The notes: a model not told the origin generated them from the letters alone. 64,000 nt of DNA from Pseudomonadota bacterium (GCA_021847105.1 JAJZUT010000005.1:124001-188000); one strand, 5' to 3'; positions 52,573 through 60,814 are shown, counted from the stretch's first letter. Made by a program: numbers and translations.

Positions 52573-53484
52573 TCAACCCGAATCGGTACCGCCGTTGTGG
52601 TTATCACCCCCTGGAGCATCGGGGGGCTCGCTCACGCCAAATAGAGTGGCGCCTCTGAGTTGCCTTGCAATGAATCCCGAGATGTCCTTGGCAGCGTTTG
52701 CTGGAGACAACAGCTTCGTTTCCCGCGGCGTTCCCGGACCGGACTGTTCCCCGCAGACGACGCGCGCCGAAAAACGTTCTTTCCAATCATCCGAGACTGT
52801 ATCTCGTTGAATTTCGAGTTGTGGTATCGACAGCGGCTTGCGTGTGTGCGAGCCTGGGACGACGTACTCGAGTATCGCCTTGACCACTGCACTCGGCGCT
52901 GCCACGAACTCCTCGTATGTTACCCGGAGCGGGCGCGTGTGCGTAACATCAAATACGTGCTCCCAGGCCAGTTCTTGGCGCGATAGTGCGTCCATGCATT
53001 CCTGAATGTGCCGCTCGTCGTATTCGCACGGTTTCTGCTTCGCTGCATTGGCGAACCACGCACCAGAACGAATTGCTCTTGAGTATGAAATGGCCTGCGC
53101 GAGCTTGTCTGCACGCGTGAGATACACCACATGTGTGGGCGCTATCAATGGGATGAGCTTCGGCCGCTCCCGCATGATTTCCACGTATTCATGAGCAAAA
53201 AATTTATAGGAAAACACCCCGTTAGGGCCCGTGCGCACACGTTGTAACGCTTTCCAATATTTCAATTCATAACGGAACAATCCACTCCAGCGGGGCGTCG
53301 ACGTCATCATCTTTGGATTGGTGTATTCCAGTGGCGCGCCTAACGCTCCAGTTCGCCATAGCTCCAGGCAAAACGCCGTGCTGCCTGAACGAGGCATGGT
53401 GGCAATCATCAGCTGTATGGTCGGCGGGCCTTTCCGGATTGGAAAGTCGAATTCTCTTGTGTACAGACGCACGGAGATATGCAT
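52573..53484 (-). CDS. Stf0-family sulfotransferase
   Basis: 303 residues. The 5'-phosphosulfate loop is ATMPRSGSTAFCLELW at residues 28-43. The 3'-phosphate region and downstream strand YLTRADKLAQAISYSRA (121-137), followed by SGAWF, matches the Stf0 (trehalose 2-sulfotransferase) group. It transfers sulfate from PAPS to a hydroxyl, often of a glycan or glycolipid. The C-terminal 60 residues are polar and poorly conserved. It lies 117 bp downstream of the SelO-like gene, on the same strand. Base composition is AT-richer than the flanking relaxase, suggesting separate acquisition. Confidence 0.85.
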   Translation of the reverse strand: MHISVRLYTREFDFPIRKGPPTIQLMIATMPRSGSTAFCLELWRTGALGAPLEYTNPKMMTSTPRWSGLFRYELKYWKALQRVRTGPNGVFSYKFFAHEYVEIMRERPKLIPLIAPTHVVYLTRADKLAQAISYSRAIRSGAWFANAAKQKPCEYDERHIQECMDALSRQELAWEHVFDVTHTRPLRVTYEEFVAAPSAVVKAILEYVVPGSHTRKPLSIPQLEIQRDTVSDDWKERFSARVVCGEQSGPGTPRETKLLSPANAAKDISGFIARQLRGATLFGVSEPPDAPGGDNHNGGTDSG

Positions 53485-53601
53485 GGATTGTCCTGCCGGT
53501 ATTCCCGTTACATGCTTTGCGCTAGATGCGGTAGCTTTTCCCTGGTGTCTCGTGTCCGACCGCCGCGTGGAGCTGCGCTTGCCGGTGTCTGGTGGGCTGT
53601 C

Positions 53602-55497
53602 TTACTGATTCTTGGCATCGGTGTGCCCAATCCATCGCTTGGCTGGAAGGGCGTACTCGACATCCCACGTCGGGAGAGTCATCTCGCCATCAGTGAGCCG
53701 CACGTGCCATACGCCGTTTGAAGTCTCATGCGCTGGGCACGTGGCACACCAATAGGTTTCATCCAAGTGTACGCCTTGCGGGAACTCGGAAGCGGCAACC
53801 CGACGGCCAAACCAATGCAGGTCGCCGGAGTCATCACGGATCCCTTCCGCCCATACGGTCCGAGGACCGTATGGGTGCGTAACGCACAATAGCGCGCTCG
53901 ATCCTTCGCTCGAGGCATGAGCCAGCACCACGTAGCCATCCGGGAAGCGTGGCCAGTGACGCCGCGCGGCGCTGATCGCATGCTGGACGATCTGGGCGAT
54001 CGCAGAGCGATCCACGGTCCCTTGCGCAACCCCGTGAGGAACTGCTGCGGCCAGCGTGTCCAGCAGATATCGCCGGTCGATACTGGGCCGGGGTCTCAAT
54101 AGCCGGGCAGCGGTCCCGAGCGCCAAATACAGCGTCGACCGGCCGTCAGATTTCAGGAACTCCGCGATCCGGTGTAGCGCGTCCGCCTCCCTGCTGGGCA
54201 ACGGCGGGTCTTCGAGCAGCGCATCGTAGAGCCACCCGGTTTCAGGTAATGTGCTGTGGGCCCGCGAAATGCCCAGCAAGTACGTCACGCGGTGGCGCTG
54301 CTGGGACCGGAAGTACTCGAGCAGTACGCTGTGCACGCACTCCTGCGTGCGCTCCTCCAGTCCCGCAGCCTGGAACAGAGACAGAGCGTAGTGCTTCCAG
54401 GTCTGCGTGTACGTCTCCTTCGCCACGGTCCAGACTCGTTCTCCACGATTCTCTAAATCGTGCAGATCTCCACGTCCATGATACTTTGCGAAGTAGAATA
54501 CCAATGACCCAATAAGCGGAGGGACGAGTTCCATCTCTTTGCCGAACCCTGGATCCAACCGTAGCACGTGTGCGTGCACCCAATTCGGCAAGGCATGCGT
54601 GTTCCCGAAGTCGAGCAATTCGCCCCGGATACTCACATTGGAGGAAAAGTATCCTCCCGAGAACAGACGCTGCACCTGACCGAAGGCGATCTGCTCCGCC
54701 ATCGCCCGCACAAGTGCCTCAAGAGCCTCCATCGCCCCATTCATGCCCGTTTCGTATGCCGCGGCCGATATCCAATGCGCTATAACATCGCGTGTGCGCT
54801 GCACATCAGTCGCTTGACTATCGCGGAAGTCTCCCATCGGTCGTTTGAAGAGCGGCGCGCGCTCAGCGTGTGCGGGTCTCATCACCGCGGGACGAATCAG
54901 AATGCCTCGCCGGGCGTTCTGATCATACAGCTGATCGGGCTCCGGACTGGAGAAGTGCAATCCCGTGTCTAGGATTGCGATCGTCGGAACCGCGCCGTGC
55001 GGGCACTCGGCCGCCATGACCTCTGCATAGATCGTCTCACGCAGGCACTCCTCCAGTGACAGGCACCCATGCGAGTGCCCTGGCTTGTCGCCCTGACCGA
55101 CGAGCGGTGTCGGTCCGATGCCCTTGGCCTGAAAACATCCGACTGTCGCGACACGTCCGCTGCCGCCATGCGGAGATCTTCCCTGCGTACTCCCATACCG
55201 ATCGGCCCAGAGTGTCCGGGTATCCGCCGTGACGCCATCGCTACCGGATTGGACGCACCACGCGAATTCCTCCACGAGCCATTCGCTGACCTGTAGCAGG
55301 GTGCGTTCCTGGGCGAGATCGAATCCTCGCTCGAGAAACCACCGCCGATTGAGCCACGCGACCGAAGCCGAAGGTATTCGATGCGCGGTGAAGGGCACGA
55401 GGAGTGATCGGCTCCAGTGATCAAGGCGAGGGAGATCTCGCTCCAGCCGCGCTATCTCCCCGGACGAGAAATACCGTGACAGGGCCGTCTCTTCCAC
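53602..55497 (-). CDS. SelO-like pseudokinase-fold protein (MchC/MceJ-like)
   Basis: 631 residues from GTG 55497, overlapping the acyltransferase gene by 46 nt. The N-terminal two-thirds follows the SelO/YdiU pattern: Lys125 in FQAKGIGPTP, RE at 153-154 in ECLRETIYAEVM, GAVPTIAIL, RRGILIRPAVMRPAH (about 197-210) and SGGYFSSNVSIRGELLDFGN (280-299, with Asn287 and Asp296 as metal-ligand candidates). SelO proteins AMPylate targets through an inverted kinase-like site. A roughly 250-residue C-terminal extension ends in a strand-rich region (about 550-620) with no family I recognise. MchC/MceJ of siderophore microcins are comparable in size and context by memory; I cannot verify the similarity here. 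Confidence 0.6.
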   Translation of the reverse strand: MEETALSRYFSSGEIARLERDLPRLDHWSRSLLVPFTAHRIPSASVAWLNRRWFLERGFDLAQERTLLQVSEWLVEEFAWCVQSGSDGVTADTRTLWADRYGSTQGRSPHGGSGRVATVGCFQAKGIGPTPLVGQGDKPGHSHGCLSLEECLRETIYAEVMAAECPHGAVPTIAILDTGLHFSSPEPDQLYDQNARRGILIRPAVMRPAHAERAPLFKRPMGDFRDSQATDVQRTRDVIAHWISAAAYETGMNGAMEALEALVRAMAEQIAFGQVQRLFSGGYFSSNVSIRGELLDFGNTHALPNWVHAHVLRLDPGFGKEMELVPPLIGSLVFYFAKYHGRGDLHDLENRGERVWTVAKETYTQTWKHYALSLFQAAGLEERTQECVHSVLLEYFRSQQRHRVTYLLGISRAHSTLPETGWLYDALLEDPPLPSREADALHRIAEFLKSDGRSTLYLALGTAARLLRPRPSIDRRYLLDTLAAAVPHGVAQGTVDRSAIAQIVQHAISAARRHWPRFPDGYVVLAHASSEGSSALLCVTHPYGPRTVWAEGIRDDSGDLHWFGRRVAASEFPQGVHLDETYWCATCPAHETSNGVWHVRLTDGEMTLPTWDVEYALPAKRWIGHTDAKNQ

Positions 55498-55904
55498 GTG
55501 GTGATCTTCCGTACGCTGCCATCGTCTCGCCGGCGCAGCGATCGTGCGTCTGTCGATTCCGCGAACAACTCTCGGGCCTCGCGAATCCATGTTCGCACCT
55601 CGCCCGCGTGCACCAGGAAATCCAATATCCAGAGGCGCTCGCCTTCGTTCCACTCACTGATGTGCAAGAGCACATTCGGATTGTGGAGCAACCGCCGCTC
55701 GGTATCCTCAGTGAGCCATGCCCAGGTCATGTACCCACAGACCTCACCAGAAGCATCCCGAAAGAAATGGATCTGCTCGTGCCGAATTGCCGGCTCAATC
55801 CACAACGTCACGCATGCGATTGGATACTGGCAATACTCGTCCGACTTCGCCATTGAGTCCACAGCAAGACCCAGAGCCGGATACAAGTCAGCGGCCGACG
55901 CCAA
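55452..55904 (-). CDS. HlyC-like toxin-activating acyltransferase
   Basis: 150 residues. The body matches RTX toxin acyltransferases: GYMTWAWLTEDTERRL (HlyC WANLSLE block) and HISEWNEGERLWILDFLVHAGEVR (HlyC DWTSGDRKWFIDWIAPFG block) with the conserved Asp at residue 95. Aligned by eye, the catalytic His of HlyC (SPLHRNW) corresponds to SDEYCQY, so Tyr24 stands there and Ser21 is kept. Start TTG 55904 is the first possible start after a stop codon. It overlaps the SelO-like gene. The family makes an acyl-amide on a toxin or microcin; the acceptor here is unknown. Confidence 0.72.
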   Translation of the reverse strand: MASAADLYPALGLAVDSMAKSDEYCQYPIACVTLWIEPAIRHEQIHFFRDASGEVCGYMTWAWLTEDTERRLLHNPNVLLHISEWNEGERLWILDFLVHAGEVRTWIREARELFAESTDARSLRRRDDGSVRKITTWKRRPCHGISRPGR

Positions 55905-56015
55905 GAGTATGCCTCGCCCACCACGGGCGCTTACAAGTGCTCACGCCCGGTAGAACATAAAGACAACGGCGACATCGCACGGCAAATCCCCGATTACTTC
56001 TCGTTGCGCGCTGCC

Positions 56016-56900
56016 TCATTGACCGGTCGGCATCGTCGCTCCGTGCGCGATCAGCAGATTCCGGAGTGCGAGCTCCCGTTGTCCCGGATCATACTTTATC
56101 AAGTAGTCCGGGATTGTGCCTCCTGGTCCAAGCGCCGAATTCACGTTCGCTCCACGCGACAAGAGTAGATAGGCAGTAGACACCTGTCCCATGCCCACGG
56201 CCTCGGCCAGCGCAGTGCTGTGATTCGCGTGGCTGTCGTTTTGCTGTTCAATGTTTGCGCCATGATCCAGCAGAAGTTGGACCACGTCGTCTTCGCCGGC
56301 GGCGGCTGCCGTCACTAGCGGGGCATCATACTTCGGCGTCATCCCGTGCAGTGTGACATCAGACTCCACAGGATTCACCGCCACGTCGTGCGCGAGCAAA
56401 AGTTTGATGACACCTCGCTGTCCTGCCTCAATGGCAAGATCCAATAGCGAGATGTTCGCATTATCAGGATTGCCCAAATAAACGTCGTCATTTGGGCTGG
56501 CACCGGTATCAAACGTGTTTTGCAGTGCACGGGTATCGCCATACAGCACGGCTTTCACTATCGGCCACATCTGCTGCTGGTAGAGGGAGTCCTTTGTATT
56601 TCTTGCAAGCATCTTTAGCGTTGCTTTGGGCAACGGACCGTTCGCAGCTTGGGCGTTCGGTGGGAAGCGCTTCCGAAGCAACAGATATTCCTTCTGAGAG
56701 TATCGACTTTCGCCAGCCGCCTTTGTGTGCGGTACGGTCACCGCATTCGCGATCGTTTCTGCACTTCCAGTGTGTACTGGCATTTGTGGCGACGCGGCTT
56801 GCGGAGTCGGTGTATGCGCCAGTCGCTCCATCGCGTAAAAAACGACGCCGAAAGCCACAACCGCAAACACTAAAATGATCTTCACTAAACGCTTGGACAT
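56016..56900 (-). CDS. Membrane-anchored ankyrin-repeat protein
   Basis: 294 residues. An N-terminal transmembrane helix (VKIILVFAVVAFGVVFYAM, about 6-24) is followed by a disordered Pro/Thr-rich segment (30-70) and then four to five ankyrin repeats (about 105-290), e.g. SLLDLAIEAGQRGVIKLLLAH, PLVTAAAAGEDDVVQLLLDHGANI and TALAEAVGMGQVSTAYLLLSRGANV (each cited in part). The topology leaves the repeats on the periplasmic side. It lies upstream of the acyltransferase on the same strand, with a 111-bp gap. Ankyrin proteins of this form are often immunity or inhibitor proteins, which is only an inference here. Confidence 0.8.
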   Translation of the reverse strand: MSKRLVKIILVFAVVAFGVVFYAMERLAHTPTPQAASPQMPVHTGSAETIANAVTVPHTKAAGESRYSQKEYLLLRKRFPPNAQAANGPLPKATLKMLARNTKDSLYQQQMWPIVKAVLYGDTRALQNTFDTGASPNDDVYLGNPDNANISLLDLAIEAGQRGVIKLLLAHDVAVNPVESDVTLHGMTPKYDAPLVTAAAAGEDDVVQLLLDHGANIEQQNDSHANHSTALAEAVGMGQVSTAYLLLSRGANVNSALGPGGTIPDYLIKYDPGQRELALRNLLIAHGATMPTGQ

Positions 56901-56958
56901 AAAATCCCCCGATTACCAATCGGTACCGAGCACGCTTCATGATGCACACCTTCCTACG

Positions 56959-57192
56959 TCATTGAAGTTCAAGCGAAAGTTGATCCAGGATTTTTGTGCG
57001 CGGACCGCTTCCGGCGCTCTGCGGCATCAACTTCTCCACCTCAGCGTGCTCGATGATCCATGGCGCTGAGCGGCATGCTTGCTTTGCGGGAAGCTGCTTC
57101 TGCGCAATCAGCCGGCGGATCGTCTCGGTACTGACCCCGAGCATGGTCGCTGCTTCTTCCATCGTCAACTCGCCTCGGGCTCGACGCTCGCC
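56959..57192 (-). pseudogene. C-terminal HTH part of a split serine recombinase
   Basis: The 77 codons follow, in the same frame, directly after the amber stop (TAG, 57195-57193) of the large serine recombinase. They read GERRARGELTMEEAATMLGVSTETIRRL then APWIIEHAEVEKL (cited in part): a helix-turn-helix that in related recombinases forms the C-terminus. Loss of a single Gln or Glu codon to TAG accounts for the break. Confidence 0.75.
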
Positions 57193-59016
57193 CTAAACGT
57201 AAACGGCTATCGCGTGTGTATCGCGGAACGAACGCACCCGCACTTCGGTCCACGTGTGTCCACGGCCGGTGCGTATGCCGAGTCTATTGAGGATCGAGAC
57301 GATCCCCTGGTCGGACTGCACGCGGGCGAGCTGGCGCACCAGCTCAACGATGTCGGCCGGAGCCGCGTAGCGGTGCTGACCAGTCTTGTTCTTCTGGAAC
57401 GCCAGCTCGGTGTGATCGCCACCGTACCAGTGCAGCAGCATTGTGATTTTCTCGCCATCCTTTCTGGCGACAATCTCCTTGACCACCGTGCGCACAATGC
57501 GCTTCTTCAGGGACAACGAGCTCTGCGGGTGACGCCATACCGCCGGTACGTCTTCGCCGAGTTGCAGTAAGGCCCTGCGCATATCCTCCGTCAAGGAGGC
57601 TGGCCGACTCGACTTCATCGCTTCCAGCTCCGCCTCGATATCCCGGTGGTGCTTCAGCGATTCATTCCATCGTCGCTCAAGCTCAGCAGCAACCAGGCGG
57701 TTGTCCGGATCCACCGCGTCGTACTGGCGGCGGGCGCGAGCCACTTCGAAGCGCGCCTGCTCGAGTGCAAGTTCCTTCTGGGCGATGCGCTCATCATCGT
57801 GGTGCCCACGCCGGTCGATCGCGGCGAGTGCCGCATCGATGCCCAGTGGTTCAAGCCGCCGCAGGATCTCCTCCTCGACGAGCCGATCAGCCTTGAGCCC
57901 GCCGAAGGAGATGCAGCGGTCCGTACCATGATTGATCATCGCACCCTGACAGGAGTAGCGCAGGCAGTTGCCCTGCGTGCCGCTGTAGGTGACGTGGAAC
58001 TTGCGCCCACAGTGCCCACATCGCAGCAGACCTGCAAGTAATGCGCCCCCGTTGCGAGCGGGGCCCCGTACGAGCTGTCCCTTCATGGCCGCGTTGTTCG
58101 TGATCTGGCGTTGATTGGCCTGGTACTCATCCCAAGCGATGTATCCGTCATGATGATCCGGGATCAGGACCTGCCACTGCTCCTGTGGGACACGCACCCC
58201 GGCGACGCTGTGCTTGCGACCTTGTGCGATCCGAGTGACCGTCTTCGTACGCCCAAAAACATAGGCCCCGCCATAAATCGGGTTCGTCAGGATGTGGTGC
58301 AGGACATTGTAAACCGGTAGCTTCCAGCGCACCGCACGTCCTTCGGCTCCGTAGACGATCGCGGGCAGCTCGATGCGCTCCTGGCGCAACCACAGAAGCA
58401 CCTGACGGACGCTGCCGAACCGGCGGAACTTGCGAAAGACCAGCTCGATCGCCTTGCGGATCCGGCGATCCGGGTCCATCTCGATGCGATCGTTCGCCAC
58501 TCTCACATATCCGACGGCGACCGTCATGAGCAGCTCGCCGCGACGGGCCTTCTGCATCAGCGCCTCGACAGATCGCTGCCGCAGCGTCGAGAGCTCCATC
58601 TCGGAGAGCGTTCCCTTCATACCCAGCAAAAGCCGGTCGTTTGCTTGTCGGGCATCGTAGACGCCGTCCTCATCGATGATGAGTGCATCGACGAGCCGAC
58701 AGAACTCGAGCAGCGTGTGCCAGTCACGTCCGTTGCGCGCCAGGCGAGATGCCTCGATACAAAGCACTGCACCGACATTGCCTTCGCACAGGACCGCTAG
58801 AAGCCGCTCGAAGCCCGGACGATGAACCCCGCCGCCTGAGCGACCGAGATCATCATCGATGACGGTCACTTCCTGCCACCCGAGAACGCGCGCCCGGTCA
58901 GCGAGACCATACTGCCGACGCTGGCTCTCGAGGTTATGCTGCACCTGATCGAGGGTCGACTGTCGAACATAGACGACTGCGTGGCGCTTCAGATGATCCG
59001 CGGTGATCTTACTCAT
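57193..59016 (-). CDS. Large serine recombinase (truncated at an amber codon)
   Basis: 607 residues. The resolvase domain has catalytic Ser20 in VYVRQSTLDQV and IDDDLGRSGGG, ASRLARNGRDW and the E-helix region. A recombinase domain (about 175-290) and a zinc-ribbon (LRCGHCGRKFHVTY then two further Cys) follow, then a coiled coil and a DNA-binding tail. The frame ends in a TAG directly before an in-frame HTH segment (56959-57192), so the natural protein was about 685 residues. The 5' end overlaps the preceding small gene by 8 nt. Such recombinases mobilise the element that carries them. Confidence 0.9.
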   Translation of the reverse strand: MSKITADHLKRHAVVYVRQSTLDQVQHNLESQRRQYGLADRARVLGWQEVTVIDDDLGRSGGGVHRPGFERLLAVLCEGNVGAVLCIEASRLARNGRDWHTLLEFCRLVDALIIDEDGVYDARQANDRLLLGMKGTLSEMELSTLRQRSVEALMQKARRGELLMTVAVGYVRVANDRIEMDPDRRIRKAIELVFRKFRRFGSVRQVLLWLRQERIELPAIVYGAEGRAVRWKLPVYNVLHHILTNPIYGGAYVFGRTKTVTRIAQGRKHSVAGVRVPQEQWQVLIPDHHDGYIAWDEYQANQRQITNNAAMKGQLVRGPARNGGALLAGLLRCGHCGRKFHVTYSGTQGNCLRYSCQGAMINHGTDRCISFGGLKADRLVEEEILRRLEPLGIDAALAAIDRRGHHDDERIAQKELALEQARFEVARARRQYDAVDPDNRLVAAELERRWNESLKHHRDIEAELEAMKSSRPASLTEDMRRALLQLGEDVPAVWRHPQSSLSLKKRIVRTVVKEIVARKDGEKITMLLHWYGGDHTELAFQKNKTGQHRYAAPADIVELVRQLARVQSDQGIVSILNRLGIRTGRGHTWTEVRVRSFRDTHAIAVYV

Positions 59017-59209
59017 CGCTTCGATCTCCGTCCCTTGCGGCCAGTGCGCCGAGCAGGAGCTCGACGAGCAACTCCAGTACCTTTGCCTCGATGTCCTTTG
59101 GCAGCGGTACGGGCTCCTCGTCTAACAGGTTCCGCTGCCTCAATCGTGCTTCGTTGATCATCGCGAGCGCCTCCGGCTGGGGAAGCCTGAGACGATACGG
59201 CAGCGTCAA
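59009..59209 (-). CDS. Small acidic accessory protein of the recombinase element
   Basis: 66 residues (TTG start at 59209 likely). The sequence LPQPEALAMINEARLRQRN and DIEAKVLELLVELLLGALAA forms amphipathic helices with a strongly acidic end. It overlaps the recombinase start by 8 nt. The same region is open in another frame (59013-59378), so one of the two frames is probably shifted. No family assigned. Confidence 0.5.
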   Translation of the reverse strand: MTLPYRLRLPQPEALAMINEARLRQRNLLDEEPVPLPKDIEAKVLELLVELLLGALAARDGDRSDE

Positions 59210-59378
59210 TGATCTGCCGAAGTTCGATCAGCGCCTGCGCATCGATCCTGGGTTGCGCGACAATGGCCATACGTGCGGCGTCCGGATCAGCCATCCACGT
59301 GGGCAGGAGCGTCAGTGATCCATCGCGCTGTGCGACAACGTATCCGCGCTCGCTCCTGAAGCTGTGCGTACGCCACAC
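59013..59378 (-). CDS. DUF5372-like protein, probably frameshifted
   Basis: The open frame runs from after a stop at 59469 down to 59013. It reads FEITVHYRFHPRHGERL then RTHSFRSERGYVVAQRDGSLTLLPTWM, the recognisable DUF5372-like part that accompanies serine recombinases in such elements. No ATG, GTG or TTG precedes the conserved HYRFHPRHGERL block; GTG 59378 is the first canonical start but cuts into it. The last 55 residues are basic and unlike protein, and another frame there looks better. A frameshift near 59200 is suspected. Confidence 0.45.
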   Translation of the reverse strand: MWRTHSFRSERGYVVAQRDGSLTLLPTWMADPDAARMAIVAQPRIDAQALIELRQIIDAAVSSQASPAGGARDDQRSTIEAAEPVRRGARTAAKGHRGKGTGVARRAPARRTGRKGRRSKR

Positions 59379-59673
59379 GCTCAGACGCTCACCGTGCCTC
59401 GGATGGAAGCGGTAATGGACCGTAATCTCGAAGAGATGCGGATGGGCAGTATGTGACCGGTTCGCCGCCTATGAGTAAGCCCCACGTGCCGATCCGGGCT
59501 TGGCTGCGACGCATAGAATATCATAGTGTCAGCCGCAACCCCTTCAGCGAGCAGGGTTGACGAAAGGCGCCTTCGCACGATGACGCCGGGCGGCATTTTG
59601 AAGCCTCAGCACGCGCCGTAGTGGAGCACGCAGCCGTAGACGGTGAGACGGTGCCGTAGTCCGATCTGACCGA

Positions 59674-60501
59674 TCAGCACGGTGGCCCATTCTGCGGCAA
59701 CAACTTGGCATTTATGGCACCCTGGATCAGCGCTGCCCATTCTTTGGCTCTATTGGAGCCCAATGAATTGAAGTAATCCGCAAGTCCCTGCCAGTTTTGG
59801 GTTGCGAGAAGATAAGCGGCGCCTCCCGGGCTCGGCATGCTTGCGGTCAATGTGCCGTCACTCGTGTGAAACGCGAAGTCGATCAGCGCCACCTGCACCG
59901 GATTGGGCAACTGGTTGAGCGATACATTTGAGTATGTTGACAGCCACGTCGACAACCGTGAGGTAGTTCCGCTATAGACATCCTGAAAGAGCGTCTGGGC
60001 ATCCTGGAAACTCAACAGATCAAATGTTCCGTTGGATGTGTAGCCATCAAGCAGGCTCAATGCCTGCGTCCCTTTGGGCGCCTGAACTTGTATGCAGATT
60101 GTTCTGTAGCCGCCGTTAAGATCTTCGACGCTGCAGGACGGCGGTGGCTTGAGAAATGGGCTGACAGCATTGATGATGCCCGTAGGAACGCCATCCAGTG
60201 TCAACATGTAGGTATTCTGTTGTCCAAGATCAACTCCATTCATCGTCATGCCGGACGTGCAAGACGGGCCGGCATAGGGCGCGGGCCTGGACGTGCCCGC
60301 TTCGATCATGCGCTGGAACTCAGGCCGGCGGTCGTTGGTGGCCGACGCGCCTGGCTCCACATAGGTCTCAACGAGCTGATAGCCCCGCGCCTCGCAATAA
60401 GCCTCACCCTGACGCTTCTGGTCGGGGATGGAGACATCGTGCTCGGCCTGCCGCGCCGTCGAGACACGCAGATAGAGGGCGGCGCGCAGGGGCACGGTCA
60501 T
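59674..60501 (-). CDS. Chimera of a serine recombinase N-terminus and a lysozyme-like domain
   Basis: 275 residues. Residues 1-75 are a clear resolvase start: LYLRVSTARQAEHDVSIPDQ with catalytic Ser14, GYQLVETYVEPGASATND and EFQRMIEAGTSRPAP. From about 76 (near 60275) the sequence changes to a different fold: GMTMNGVDLGQQNTYML, VQVALIDFAFHTSDGTL, GGAAYLLATQNWQGLADYF and SNRAKEWAALIQGAI, which look like a phage or pesticin-type lysozyme (GH24-like) muramidase. The joint is in frame. The rest of the recombinase is missing. It is probably a recombination scar, though a fused protein might be made. Confidence 0.7.
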   Translation of the reverse strand: MTVPLRAALYLRVSTARQAEHDVSIPDQKRQGEAYCEARGYQLVETYVEPGASATNDRRPEFQRMIEAGTSRPAPYAGPSCTSGMTMNGVDLGQQNTYMLTLDGVPTGIINAVSPFLKPPPSCSVEDLNGGYRTICIQVQAPKGTQALSLLDGYTSNGTFDLLSFQDAQTLFQDVYSGTTSRLSTWLSTYSNVSLNQLPNPVQVALIDFAFHTSDGTLTASMPSPGGAAYLLATQNWQGLADYFNSLGSNRAKEWAALIQGAINAKLLPQNGPPC

Positions 60502-60522
60502 GGCATCTGTCTCCCGGTCAGG

Positions 60523-60747
60523 TCATGAAGCCGATCCGAACAGCTCATCGAACAGGTCGGCGAACCACCGCTCGAACACCTCCACCTCGGCCTCGGTGAT
60601 GGGCACGCGCTCCGGCCAGTCGTCGCTGACGGTCCAGGTCGAGAGGTCATGCTTCGGCGGCCGGCCGGGGAACGGCCAGGGGTAGCCGAGCAACGTTTCA
60701 AGCTGCTCGGAGGCAGTGGGGATAGGTTTGAGGACAGACCGGGGCAT
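60523..60747 (-). CDS. Small protein accompanying the recombinase
   Basis: 74 residues (MPRSVLKPIPTASEQLE), with a Trp-rich, acidic C-terminal half (WFADLFDELFG) and a GYPWPFPGRPPKH core. It ends 21 nt before the chimera's start and is oriented the same way. Similar short genes travel with this type of recombinase. No molecular role is known. Confidence 0.6.
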   Translation of the reverse strand: MPRSVLKPIPTASEQLETLLGYPWPFPGRPPKHDLSTWTVSDDWPERVPITEAEVEVFERWFADLFDELFGSAS

Positions 60748-60814
60748 GTCGGCAGTATCGCGCCGGCGGGCGCCAAGCAGAATGGCCCATGTTTGCGCCG
60801 CGCTGCGCCAGGAT

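Noticed and set aside
52554..57000. Search for a microcin or RTX toxin precursor gene
   Set aside because: No GGxGxDxxx repeats and no small ORF with a double-Gly leader or Ser/Gly-rich tail in the gaps at 53485-53601, 55905-56015 or 56901-56958. Absence here does not exclude one outside the window.
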